A stretch of 16,243 nucleotides of DNA from JAAZNO01 sp012798275 (lineage in GTDB: Bacteria > Chloroflexota > Anaerolineae > B4-G1 > SLSP01), in NCBI GenBank assembly GCA_035347995.1, contig DAOPQD010000070.1, forward strand, positions 1-16,243, written 5' to 3'. The notes beneath the pieces were generated by a model. That model did not search any database. It worked only from the letters and a program-made list of their open reading frames with translations, and was not told the origin of the DNA. The translations under genes and the position numbers were made by a program. Below are positions 5,810 to 13,533 of this stretch, piece after piece. Within the stretch, counting starts at the first letter, position 1. Each line of letters starts with the position of its first letter.

Positions 5810-6082
5810 ATGTTCAAATGGAACCAGAGGCTCATCATTTTGGGGATGCTGGGATTGTTGATCTTGTTCGGCAGCGCAGCGTGTGGGCGTGACGGGAAAG
5901 TGCGAAATGGCATGGAGCCACCGGCGACGTCCACAGCGCTTTCCTCATCACCCGCTACCCAGCTGCCTTCGGAGGGAGGCGTCTCCGAGGAAAGTGTGGC
6001 CGGCGGAGATGAACTTGAGGACAGGCTGAATGAGCTAGACCGGATGAATCAATCGGCTGATACCCTGGAGGACGTGCCTTAA
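5810..6082 (+). CDS. Small putative lipoprotein
   Basis: This 90-residue protein starts at ATG 5810. Its ribosome-binding site AGGAGG (5795-5800) overlaps the stop of the preceding gene, so the two are translationally coupled. A basic start (KWNQR) and the hydrophobic run LIILGMLGLLILFG lead to SAAC. Cys25 fits a lipoprotein Cys, although Ser at -3 makes the lipobox weak. The rest is short, acidic and low in complexity (Ser/Thr/Pro linker, then ELEDRLNELDRMNQSADTLE, which could form one amphipathic helix). No enzymatic motif is seen. It is the second gene of a two-gene unit ended by the terminator at 6109-6146. Partner role with the exported protein at 5260 is inferred from coupling only. Confidence 0.65.
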   Translation: MFKWNQRLIILGMLGLLILFGSAACGRDGKVRNGMEPPATSTALSSSPATQLPSEGGVSEESVAGGDELEDRLNELDRMNQSADTLEDVP

Positions 6083-6108
6083 TCTGACAGGATTGCCTCT
6101 GCAACTGC

Positions 6109-6146
6109 ACATGATCTGGGCCAGCAATGGCCCAGATCATGTTTTT
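6109..6146 (+). terminator. Intrinsic terminator
   Basis: ACATGATCTGGGCC (6109-6122) pairs perfectly with GGCCCAGATCATGT (6129-6142) around a 6-base loop. The T residues start at the end of the stem (6142-6146). It lies 27 bases after the stop at 6082 and closes the two-gene unit. Confidence 0.92.
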
Positions 6147-6294
6147 GTGGGCCGATTTCGTCCCGATGCGTGTTGGCATCACGTTTGCCAACGCTAGCTC
6201 CCCCAATGAGGCGTCAGAAGAGGCGCAGGCGGGCAACTGGCCGGCCTGAGGTCAAGCAGCTCTGCCACCCAAGGCGTTTGAATGCGGGTTTGTG

Positions 6295-6323
6295 TTGACA
6301 TCGCCGGGACCATATCATATAAT
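6295..6323 (+). promoter_or_regulatory. Perfect-consensus sigma70 promoter
   Basis: TTGACA (6295-6300) and TATAAT (6318-6323) are separated by exactly 17 bases, all twelve positions matching consensus. The start should be near 6330, which leaves a leader of about 164 bases before ATG 6494. This is the strongest predicted promoter in the window. Apart from this promoter, the terminator at 6109-6146 and the stem at 6337-6365, I see nothing in the 6083-6493 gap. Confidence 0.85.
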
Positions 6324-6336
6324 AGTTAAAGCAATC

Positions 6337-6365
6337 GGGATCACCCTCACTTCATAACTGATCCC
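6337..6365 (+). other. Hairpin at the 5' end of the leader transcript
   Basis: GGGATCA (6337-6343) and TGATCCC (6359-6365) form a 7-bp stem with a 15-base loop, beginning within about 7 bases of the predicted transcript start. It could stabilise the mRNA or regulate it; no riboswitch class is recognised. Confidence 0.3.
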
Positions 6366-6493
6366 CCCGGCAGTGGTCATTTCTCTGGATGAGGACAAAT
6401 GCCCTGGTGCCGCCTCCTCCGAAGGTCGTTTACAAGCGCTGGATGTGGAGCTATGGAAGGCGCCCTTCACACGATGCAGAAAGACATAATTTT

Positions 6494-7003
6494 ATGTTCT
6501 CCAAACTTTTTCAGAAAAATCAAAAGGCTATCGAGCCGACTGAGGTATATCACAACCTGCGCCGACAAATCCTGAGTCTGCGTCCCGGCGACGCCGGCAT
6601 TGAGCCGACGCCGGAAATGCCCCACGTCTGGGGTGTCTTGATGGAGACGGGGTATCCTGAAGCGGTCGTGACTTTGCTCTCGCTCGCCGATGGCACAACG
6701 AGCCTGTATTTCAGCAGCGGTGGAGGGCTGATAGGCGGCGGGCAACATCCGACCGTCGCCCAGGCCAGTCAATCTTTTGTAGCGGCGGCGGGGGCTTATT
6801 ACCAAAAAATGACGCTTACCTGGTCTTTCCCATTGCCTGGCGTCGGCAGAGTCAAGTTTTATGTCCTGACTTACTCGGGCATCTATACGGCTGATGCGGA
6901 CGAAAACGAATTGGGACACAGAAAGCACGAGTTGTCTCCCCTGTTCTATGATGGGCAAGACGTCATCACGCAATTCAGGTTAGCGCAACAAGGGAAGACA
7001 TGA
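6494..7003 (+). CDS. Conserved hypothetical protein
   Basis: I place the start at ATG 6494, giving 169 residues. The in-frame extension to 6389 reads as non-native Pro/Arg/Trp-rich sequence and has no ribosome-binding site, while MFSKLFQKNQKA looks like a normal N-terminus. The ribosome-binding site for 6494 is weak (AGAAAG). The protein has no signal peptide or membrane segment. Its conserved-looking core is VWGVLMETGYPEAVVTLLSL, ADGTTSLYFSSGGGLIGGG, then FPLPGVGRVKFYVLTYSGIY. Those alternating strands and glycine turns suggest a compact alpha/beta domain, of a kind I have seen in uncharacterised Chloroflexota proteins. No catalytic motif is evident. It is probably a single-gene unit driven by the promoter at 6295-6323. 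Confidence 0.72.
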   Translation: MFSKLFQKNQKAIEPTEVYHNLRRQILSLRPGDAGIEPTPEMPHVWGVLMETGYPEAVVTLLSLADGTTSLYFSSGGGLIGGGQHPTVAQASQSFVAAAGAYYQKMTLTWSFPLPGVGRVKFYVLTYSGIYTADADENELGHRKHELSPLFYDGQDVITQFRLAQQGKT

Positions 7004-7127
7004 GGCTGCGGTAGCTCTCAGCTTTCTATTTGCGAAAAAGTTGACGTGTTCCTGCGGCACGCGACTGCAAATGAAAATGTGAACCGTGAAGTGTGAGTAG
7101 AGGCTGTAATGGCTCATCGGTTTGGCT

Positions 7128-7196
7128 GGGGATGGGATCCCCAACCTGACACGAGCCAACCGCGCTGAAGCGCGTTGTTTGAGGGCGTAGCAGCCC
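7128..7196 (+). repeat. Dispersed repeat A, copy 1 (two hairpins)
   Basis: It contains GGGGAT-GGG-ATCCCC (7128-7142) and CGCGC-TGAA-GCGCG (7161-7174), then TTGTT and CGTAGCAGCCC. The same order and most of the same bases recur at 12974-13044, also upstream of a gene on the same strand. It occupies the gap between 7003 and 7267, part of the leader region of the giant exoprotein gene. Confidence 0.65.
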
Positions 7197-7220
7197 CGGG
7201 GCAAGGAATTTCTAATCTTA

Positions 7221-7261
7221 TTCGTGAAATTCGTGTTCATTCGGGGCCATTTTCGAAGGAG
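7221..7261 (+). repeat. Leader repeat B, copy 1 (carries the Shine-Dalgarno sequence)
   Basis: This 41-base block runs from TTCGTGAAATTCGTG to CCATTTTCGAAGGAG. It matches the minus-strand block 15850-15890 at 39 of 41 positions; the only differences are TT/CC. Its GAAGGAG end is the ribosome-binding site of ATG 7267. Confidence 0.85.
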
Positions 7262-7266
7262 GGGAC

Positions 7267-10200
7267 ATGAACATCCGTTATGGGCTGCATGGGCTGACGC
7301 TCCTGGTTGTGCTCGGCAATCTGGGATGGGCGATGTTGCTGACGCCGGTGGCCGCTGCGCCGCTGCCGGTGACAACAGCTGCGTGTGACATCGGCCTCGT
7401 TTACGTCGGCAACACTGAAGTGGACCTGTCAATCCTGTATCAGGGAGCCGTCACAATTTACCGCAATGATATTCCCATTTTCACTGCGACCTCTGGCAAT
7501 AACACGGCGGCGTTCAAGACTGACACCGGCCTGGTCAAAGGGCAGCGGTATACGTACCGCGGCGTCGTGGATGCCGACGGTCAACGCTGGACCTGTAACA
7601 GCACGCCATTTGACGTGGTCGCCGGCGAGGTGAGTGGCCTGCTCACCCGTGATGTCACCTGGGCCGGCGATCGCTGGGCCATCAGCCCCACGCTGACGCT
7701 GGCGGAAGGCGTCCGGCTTACCATCGCGCCCGGCACGACGGTGCAGGGTCCACCCGACGCGACGTTCCCTGGCTCGGGAGGGCTTTACCTGAGCCATAAC
7801 GCCCGTCTGACAGCGAACGGCGCGACGCTCAGCGATCTGGTGGTGTACGGCTTAGAGACGACCAGTGTGCTGGCAATTCAGGATAGCACGCTCTACAACA
7901 CCGCCCTCCTCGGCGGACAGATGACCACCTTTGCGCGCAATACCGGCCGCAGCGATGGCTCTGTCTACATCCAGACGGACGTCCCGGCGGGCCAGACGTT
8001 GGAGTTCGCCGATAACGTCCTGCCCGGCTACCAGGTGGCCATCACCCTGAATTCCTCAACGGCCGGCGTGCACCTGACCGGTAACACGTTGACCGGTGTT
8101 GAGATCGCCCCTACGTCCAGCACGCCCCAGCTGGATGGCGATTATCTGATCGCCAACAACGTTTTCACAGAAACGCTCAACAGCTGGGGGCTGACGGTAG
8201 CCAACCTCCGGCAGGGCACGCTGACCATCGCCAACAACCTCAACGTCCCCTTCCTGGAGCTGCGCGACTTTTTCACCGGAACTTTGGGCACTCGTCGGGT
8301 CAGCGGCAACACGCTGCAACGCCAGCTGACCCTGCGTGAAGTGGATCACCTGATGGTGGAGGACAACACCATCGCCGTCACCTATCCCGACAACTACGGG
8401 ATCCAGATGGAAAACGCCTCGTATAATCAGATCGTGCGCAACCGGCTGCGCTACACCCAGAACGGCGCGAGTTACCCGGTCGTGGGGATTGGGATCGGCT
8501 TTGGCGGTTCCTACGGCGCGATCTACTCCACCCACAACGAAGTGTTCAGCAATACGCTCCAGAATTTCTACCACACCCAGCCCGGCGAGGGTGTGGGCAT
8601 CGGCCTGGGCTTCGCCTCCGACAACCTCATTCGCGGCAACATTTTTATTGACAATCGTCGCAACGTCCAATTAGGGGCGTATGATCCGTATAACCAGGGG
8701 ACGAATGACGGCGAACATCCCGCCAATAACCGGGTGTACAACAACATCTTCGCGCGGCGGTCGGGAACGGGCGTCGCCAATTTCTGGATCTCGGCTCCCT
8801 GCACGACCGAAGCGTGCGTCAACACCTGGGCCGTCGCCAAGACGCCCGGCAGCAATATTATTGGCGGGGCGTACCTGGGCGGCAACTGTTGGAGCGATTA
8901 CGTCGGCGCCGACCCCGACGGCGACGGCTTGGGCAACACGGCGTATGAACTCAATGCCGATAACAGCGATCCCCGCCCGTTGTTCAGCGCCGATTGCGCC
9001 CGGCCCGATCTGGTGGTCACGCCGTTCATCCTCCAGACGTCGGCCGTCACCTATCGGAGCGGGCGCTACTACCTGCCGGTGGACGTGCGCGTGCAAAACG
9101 TCGGCTCCGGGCAGGCGGCGGCCAGCCTGCTGCGTGTGAGCGATAACGGCGGCTGGAGCCAGAACTTCAGCGTGGGTACCTTGCTACCGGGCGCCGCGCA
9201 GACGTTCCATGTGGAATGGGAGCTCACGGCCATTCTCGCCGCCGGGCGCGGCGTCAACACGGTGCAGCTCAACACGCAGGCCGACTCTGGCGCGGCGGTC
9301 GTGGAGCTCTCCGAGACCAACAACGATCGCTCGGCTACGTTGGCGCTGGATGTCCGTCCGCGCGTCCTGGGGGTCCGACCGGAATTTCCGCTGGACAATG
9401 GCCATTACTACCTGCAGAACGAAGCCGTTGCCAATCCGATCAAGGTTTTTGTGGATTGGAATGGCCTGTTGCCGGGGACCGGGAATGCCCCTTACGGCGC
9501 CGTCTACTTCAACGTCAACGGCGTGCAGGTGAAAGAGACCGGCCAGTCCTGGGGGGCGCAGCACACCTACGACATGGGCGGCGATTTCCAGCCCGCGTTG
9601 GGTTGCCCCGGGCCGAACGTTTTGCGCCTGTGGGCTGCGCTGTCGCTGGGCGGGGTGGAAATCACCTCGCTGGAAACAGCGCTGCAACCCATCGTCTTTC
9701 CTTTCCCCGGCTGGGTACAGTGGGTCATCCAAAATATCCCCGGCTCCGACGCCAGCTTTGAAACAACGCTGAAATCGCCGGTTGTGGAGTATGTCTACGA
9801 TTTTAAATATCCGGAGCCGCCCTTTGAGGCCGATTGGACGCCGCCGGGTTGGGTGCCTTTCCTGGGTGGGCAGCCCATCGGAATCCGCGAGACGCAGGCG
9901 GAGGCTGCGGCGTTGGGACGCTCCAATGGCTCCGGCCAGGTTGGTCTTTCCGGACAGACCGGCATGGAATTTGGCGCGCTCACCGCCAGGGGGCTACTCT
10001 CCGGCCAAGGGGATGTGAAATTCAAGTGCGGCGAGAGCCTGGATCTGACGCACGCCCGGCTGAACCTGGACGTTTCGGCCGAATACAAGAAGGAGATGGG
10101 GCTGGCAGAGCTCGTGCCGGGCCTGCGCGCCGCCGAATCCTGGCCGGTTATCGGGCGCATCATCCGCTGGGTCAACGGGATCGCCAAAATCAGCGGCGCA

Positions 10201-11442
10201 TTCGGGCCGGGGGTCAACGTCCAGACGGTCTTTGAGGAACAGACCGGCGAGCTCAAATTTGTGGAGGGGACAGGGCAGGCGCGCCTGGCGACCCGCGTCA
10301 CGCTGGCGACTGAGGTATGCGAGGACCTCAGCGCTGAAGTTTACGGCGGCGGGACGCCCTACGTCACCGTGCAGGCGCCGGCCGCCCCTTCCTATCTCAA
10401 GGACGTCGGCATAGACCTGGATTACGGCGCGACATTCACAGCCTGGCACTTTGAAGCCGCCTACGAGCGCGCGATCAACTGCGCCTATCCGCCCGGCGCC
10501 TGTGTGGAAAAGGCCACCGGTGACGAATCCGGGACCGGCATTACTTCCACGCTGGCCCTCTCCGCCTGGCATCTGATCCCCCGCGACTACGCCGGCGCCG
10601 CTTACGCGCGGCCTGTGTTGCATCCCGCCGCGCTGCTGCGCGCGACGACCACGGCGACGACGACACTGGTCACCAACATCTACCCCCGGCCGGAACCGGC
10701 GCTCGCGCTCACCGGCACGGAGCGGCTCCTGGCCTACGTGCAGGACGATCTGGCTAAACCGCACGGCCGCGGCACCGAACTCTACGCGCTGCGCTATAAC
10801 GGTGGCTGGCTCGCACCGACGCGCCTGACCAACGACGCGCAGCCGGATTTCGCGCCGACGTTAGCGTATGTCGGCAACCGCGGCCTGCTGCTCTGGGAAC
10901 GCTCCACACTCCCGACCGGGATCACGCCGACGCTCAGCATCACCTTTGCGCAGAGCCTGGAGATCGCCGGCAGTGTCTGGAACGGCTCGGCCTGGAGCGC
11001 GCCGGTCACGTTGACGACCAACAGCCTGATGGATCACGCGCCCCGGCTGGCCGTCGGCAACGGCGGCGCAGCGCTCGCGCTCTGGCAGACGAATGACGGG
11101 ACTGACATCCTCGGCACGCCGGCGCACCCGCTGACGCTGACCTATGCGCTCTGGAATGGGACGGCCTGGAACGCACCGGCCCCGGCGCTCGCCGGCCTCT
11201 ACGACGTGCTGGACGTGGACGTCGCGCTCAACTCCGCCGCACTCGGCACGCTGGTCTACGTCCGCGACATGGACGGCTTGCTGAGCACCACGACCGACAG
11301 CGAGCTCTTTTACAGTACTTTCAACGGCGTGACCTGGAGCGTGCCGACGCAGGTGACCAGCGATACGGTGGCCGATACCACGCCGGCAGTCGCTTACGAT
11401 CCGGCCGGCGTCCGGCATCTGCTCTGGCTGCGCGGCGGGTAA
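7267..11442 (+). CDS. Giant secreted beta-helix/CARDB/propeller protein, N-terminal part up to an in-frame stop
   Basis: Translation starts at ATG 7267 behind GAAGGAGGGG and runs 1,391 codons to TAA 11440-11442. The same frame then continues to 12825. A signal peptide (LTLLVVLGNLGWAMLLTPVAAA) directs export. Residues ~130-570 are a right-handed parallel beta-helix of NosD/pectate-lyase type, with repeated NN/GN turn motifs (GNTLTG, NNVFTET, NNRVYNNIF). It is closed by the NosD-like signature GNCWSDYVGADPDGDGLGNT. Residues ~580-700 are a CARDB-type Ig-like domain ending in ELSETNND. A ~350-residue region of unrecognised beta-rich sequence follows. From ~1145 there are propeller-like blades with WNGSAWSAP, WNGTAWNAP and FNGVTWSVP repeats. 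It is probably a surface or secreted glycan-binding or adhesive protein; no catalytic residues can be assigned. The sequence upstream carries repeats A and B. Confidence 0.85.
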   Translation: MNIRYGLHGLTLLVVLGNLGWAMLLTPVAAAPLPVTTAACDIGLVYVGNTEVDLSILYQGAVTIYRNDIPIFTATSGNNTAAFKTDTGLVKGQRYTYRGVVDADGQRWTCNSTPFDVVAGEVSGLLTRDVTWAGDRWAISPTLTLAEGVRLTIAPGTTVQGPPDATFPGSGGLYLSHNARLTANGATLSDLVVYGLETTSVLAIQDSTLYNTALLGGQMTTFARNTGRSDGSVYIQTDVPAGQTLEFADNVLPGYQVAITLNSSTAGVHLTGNTLTGVEIAPTSSTPQLDGDYLIANNVFTETLNSWGLTVANLRQGTLTIANNLNVPFLELRDFFTGTLGTRRVSGNTLQRQLTLREVDHLMVEDNTIAVTYPDNYGIQMENASYNQIVRNRLRYTQNGASYPVVGIGIGFGGSYGAIYSTHNEVFSNTLQNFYHTQPGEGVGIGLGFASDNLIRGNIFIDNRRNVQLGAYDPYNQGTNDGEHPANNRVYNNIFARRSGTGVANFWISAPCTTEACVNTWAVAKTPGSNIIGGAYLGGNCWSDYVGADPDGDGLGNTAYELNADNSDPRPLFSADCARPDLVVTPFILQTSAVTYRSGRYYLPVDVRVQNVGSGQAAASLLRVSDNGGWSQNFSVGTLLPGAAQTFHVEWELTAILAAGRGVNTVQLNTQADSGAAVVELSETNNDRSATLALDVRPRVLGVRPEFPLDNGHYYLQNEAVANPIKVFVDWNGLLPGTGNAPYGAVYFNVNGVQVKETGQSWGAQHTYDMGGDFQPALGCPGPNVLRLWAALSLGGVEITSLETALQPIVFPFPGWVQWVIQNIPGSDASFETTLKSPVVEYVYDFKYPEPPFEADWTPPGWVPFLGGQPIGIRETQAEAAALGRSNGSGQVGLSGQTGMEFGALTARGLLSGQGDVKFKCGESLDLTHARLNLDVSAEYKKEMGLAELVPGLRAAESWPVIGRIIRWVNGIAKISGAFGPGVNVQTVFEEQTGELKFVEGTGQARLATRVTLATEVCEDLSAEVYGGGTPYVTVQAPAAPSYLKDVGIDLDYGATFTAWHFEAAYERAINCAYPPGACVEKATGDESGTGITSTLALSAWHLIPRDYAGAAYARPVLHPAALLRATTTATTTLVTNIYPRPEPALALTGTERLLAYVQDDLAKPHGRGTELYALRYNGGWLAPTRLTNDAQPDFAPTLAYVGNRGLLLWERSTLPTGITPTLSITFAQSLEIAGSVWNGSAWSAPVTLTTNSLMDHAPRLAVGNGGAALALWQTNDGTDILGTPAHPLTLTYALWNGTAWNAPAPALAGLYDVLDVDVALNSAALGTLVYVRDMDGLLSTTTDSELFYSTFNGVTWSVPTQVTSDTVADTTPAVAYDPAGVRHLLWLRGG

Positions 11443-11445
11443 CTG

Positions 11446-12825
11446 GTGGAACTGCGCGGCTCGTGGGATCCGACGCAGGCGCAGGTGGTGCTGCCTGCTG
11501 CCACGGAAGGCGGGCTGCTCGGTTTCCGGCTCAGCCGCGCTGCCGACGGCAATCTCGCGCTGAGCTGGCAGGCGATCAACGGCACAGACAGCGACCTCAC
11601 GTACAGCCTCTACGACGGTACCGACGGCCGCTGGAGCGCGGCGCGCCCGCTCTTGAACGACCTGGCCGTGGAGGCGGCGCACAGTCCGGCCTTTGGGGAC
11701 GACGGCAATCTCTACCTGGCCTACCAACAGACGGCGATCTCCCTGGTCACCAAGACGGTGACGATGTCGCCGACGCTGACCATCACAGTCACCGGCCTGC
11801 CGCAGCCGGGCCAGAGCGACCTGGTCTTCCTGGAGCACCCGGTCGGCTACGATTGGGCGCTGGAGTCGCTCCAGGCGGCGCCGGCCAATCCCGCGCCGGG
11901 TCAGGCGGTGACGCTCACTGCCGTCTTGCGCAATGCCGGCGACCGGGTCCCGCCCGCGCCGCAGGTTGCCTTCTACGACAGCGCGACGGCCATCGCCACG
12001 CGGCCGCTCGCGCTCAGCCCGGCGGGGGGATACACGGTCCCGGTCACGCTGAGCTGGACGTTGCCGCTCACGCCGGGGATGCACGCGCTCAGCGCGGTGG
12101 CCGATCCGGCCGCCCTGGTCACCGAGACCGATGAGACGAACAACGCCTTCACGCTCACCACCAGCCTGCCCGACCTCTGGCCGGAGCTTGCCGAGCCGGA
12201 GTTCAGCAGCACGGCGCTCACCGTGACGGTGCGGGTCGGCAACGCCGGCGTCATCGCCGTGACGACGCCATTCACGCTCGCCCTACGGCTTGACGATCCG
12301 TTGACCGGGACGCGCGTCGCGGTGCGGCCATGGACTGTCGGCGTGGAGCCGGGTGGACTCGTCACGGCCACGTGGGTGGTGACGGATCTGACGCCGCTGG
12401 CTGGCAGCACGGGCGAGCTCTGGCTGCGGATTGACGCTGGCGACGCGGTGTTAGAGGCCGACGAGGCCAACAATGAGCTGGACGTGCCGTTCCATTGGTG
12501 GCCTGACCTCACGTTGACGGCAGCGGACATCGCGGACGACGGCAGGGTGACCGTCCACAACCGGGGGTATCTTACGGCCACGGGCGTCCTGGTGGAGGTG
12601 CACGGCGGCAGTCTGACGGGGGCGGTGCAATCCAGCCAGACCATCGCTGCTCTTGCGCCGGGGGCAAGCGCCATCGTGCCGTTGACGTTTACCGGCGGGC
12701 TCTTCTTCGTCCGCGCCGACCCGTTGGACGCGATTCCCGAACTGGACGAGAGTAACAACCTGGCGACCGGCATCTTCCTGGTCTGGCAGGAAATCTACCT
12801 GCCACTGGTGCTGCGCCATCGTTGA
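11446..12825 (+). CDS. Giant secreted protein, C-terminal part after the in-frame stop (propeller end and CARDB domains)
   Basis: This 459-codon stretch is in the same frame as the preceding 1,391-codon ORF and only one codon (CTG) separates TAA from the first possible start, GTG 11446. It has no ribosome-binding site and no signal peptide, so independent expression of a useful product is unlikely. Its first ~100 residues complete the propeller (LTYSLYDGTDGRWSAARPLL matches the blade repeats upstream). Three CARDB-like domains follow, each ending in the family's Asp/Glu-Asn-Asn motif (ETDETNNAF, EADEANNEL, ELDESNNLA). The last residues, EIYLPLVLRHR, resemble the YLPLVLx tail seen on many exported Chloroflexota proteins, possibly a sorting or anchoring signal. 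Taken together with 7267-11442 the intact protein would have about 1,852 residues. Confidence 0.75.
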   Translation: MELRGSWDPTQAQVVLPAATEGGLLGFRLSRAADGNLALSWQAINGTDSDLTYSLYDGTDGRWSAARPLLNDLAVEAAHSPAFGDDGNLYLAYQQTAISLVTKTVTMSPTLTITVTGLPQPGQSDLVFLEHPVGYDWALESLQAAPANPAPGQAVTLTAVLRNAGDRVPPAPQVAFYDSATAIATRPLALSPAGGYTVPVTLSWTLPLTPGMHALSAVADPAALVTETDETNNAFTLTTSLPDLWPELAEPEFSSTALTVTVRVGNAGVIAVTTPFTLALRLDDPLTGTRVAVRPWTVGVEPGGLVTATWVVTDLTPLAGSTGELWLRIDAGDAVLEADEANNELDVPFHWWPDLTLTAADIADDGRVTVHNRGYLTATGVLVEVHGGSLTGAVQSSQTIAALAPGASAIVPLTFTGGLFFVRADPLDAIPELDESNNLATGIFLVWQEIYLPLVLRHR

Positions 12826-12877
12826 GGGACGTGCTCGGAGACGGGGACTGCGCCCTGGTTAGTGAACCTTCTTCGGT

Positions 12878-12905
12878 TTGACCACGGTCATATTTGGATT
12901 ATCAT
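12878..12905 (+). promoter_or_regulatory. Sigma70-type promoter of the DUF2089 operon
   Basis: TTGACC (12878-12883) and TATCAT (12900-12905) are separated by 16 bases. The start would be near 12912, leaving a leader of about 240 bases that contains repeat A copy 2, a second TGAA hairpin and the B-like block. Confidence 0.5.
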
Positions 12906-12973
12906 GACGCCTGACGCGCGGCGCGCGGCGCGCATCGGAGCGCCCGGGACGTGCGTGGATGGAAATAAAAGGC

Positions 12974-13044
12974 GGGGGATGGCATCCCCCTGGCCTGGCA
13001 CAGGTAAACCGCGCTGAAGCGCGTTGTTGGGGACGTAGCAGACC
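12974..13044 (+). repeat. Dispersed repeat A, copy 2 (two hairpins)
   Basis: GGGGGATG-G-CATCCCCC (12974-12990) is followed by CGCGC-TGAA-GCGCG (13010-13023) and by TTGTT and CGTAGCAGACC. The order matches 7128-7196. The first hairpin of each copy differs in sequence but stays palindromic, which points to selection on structure. Confidence 0.65.
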
Positions 13045-13071
13045 TGGAAGTCATGCCGGGGCGGCTCGCGG

Positions 13072-13087
13072 GCAAACTGAAGTTTGC
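13072..13087 (+). repeat. Variable-stem hairpin with TGAA loop
   Basis: GCAAAC-TGAA-GTTTGC is a perfect 6-bp stem followed by GCCACC. It has the same C-TGAA-G loop as 7161-7174 and 13010-13023, and as the minus-strand hairpins at 15905-15920 and after, but an unrelated stem sequence. Confidence 0.55.
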
Positions 13088-13120
13088 GCCACCTTCGCCA
13101 CGCAAGTGATTTTGAGGTTC

Positions 13121-13147
13121 GCTGATTCGCCTGTTTTCCGAGGAGGG
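13121..13147 (+). repeat. Leader repeat B-like block before the DUF2089 gene
   Basis: GCTGATTCG (13121-13129) and TTTTCCGAGGAG (13134-13145) are the two ends of the B block with the middle shortened. TTTTCCGAGGAG is identical to the minus-strand string in the tandem units near 15977-15988. GAGGAGG serves as ribosome-binding site for GTG 13153. Confidence 0.5.
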
Positions 13148-13152
13148 TCCCA

Positions 13153-13533
13153 GTGTATCCCTTGCCGGTGAAATGTCCCGTCTGTGGGGGAGAGCTGTTT
13201 GTTGAGCGCCTGACCTGTCATCAATGCAACACGGTGATCCAGGGCGAGTTTGGATTGCAACGCCTGTCGCGTCTCACGCCAGAGCAATGGGCCTTTGTCG
13301 AGGATTTCTTGCGCTGCGAAGGCAAGTTGACGCGCCTTCAGGAAGAGCTGGGCCTCTCATACCCGACCGTGCGCAGCCGTCTGAACGACGTGATCCACGC
13401 GCTGGGATACGAGGTGAAATCCTCCGCCCCCGAGGAGCCGGCTGAGCGCCAGGCGGTGCTGGAGGCGTTGGCTGCCGGGCAGATTGATGTGACGGAAGCC
13501 ATTCGTCAGCTGAAACAACGGCGCGCCGGATGA
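13153..13533 (+). CDS. DUF2089-family zinc-ribbon/helix-turn-helix regulator
   Basis: The 126-residue protein starts at GTG 13153, six bases after GAGGAGG. An N-terminal zinc ribbon has Cys8, Cys11, Cys22 and Cys25 (CPVC...CHQC). It is followed by a helix-turn-helix (~45-85: LTPEQWAFVEDFLRCEGKLT, LQEELGLSYPTVRSRLNDVI), the standard DUF2089 arrangement. The C-terminal VLEALAAGQIDVTEAIRQLK is a SHOCT-like motif, of the same type as the N-terminus of the third gene in the operon. It is likely a DNA-binding regulator. Its stop overlaps the next start (ATGA), so expression is coupled to the acetyltransferase. A long leader with repeats A and B precedes it. Confidence 0.88.
   Translation: MYPLPVKCPVCGGELFVERLTCHQCNTVIQGEFGLQRLSRLTPEQWAFVEDFLRCEGKLTRLQEELGLSYPTVRSRLNDVIHALGYEVKSSAPEEPAERQAVLEALAAGQIDVTEAIRQLKQRRAG

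Noticed and set aside
5176..5934. 252-codon minus-strand ORF opposite the exported protein
   Set aside because: The plus strand has a signal peptide, a strong ribosome-binding site and a coupled second gene; the minus reading has none of these.
6389..6493. N-terminal extension of the hypothetical protein to ATG 6389
   Set aside because: No ribosome-binding site, and the added residues are Pro/Arg/Trp-rich and unlike a conserved N-terminus; ATG 6494 is preferred.
7041..7069. TTGACG (7041-7046) as a -35 for the giant exoprotein gene
   Set aside because: The hexamer 17 bases downstream (ACTGCA) is not a plausible -10, and other spacings are no better.
10861..12084. 407-codon minus-strand ORF opposite the giant exoprotein
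   Set aside because: Arg-rich shadow typical of GC-rich coding DNA. It has no recognisable domain or ribosome-binding site, and the plus strand has clear propeller and CARDB domains here, including across the TAA.
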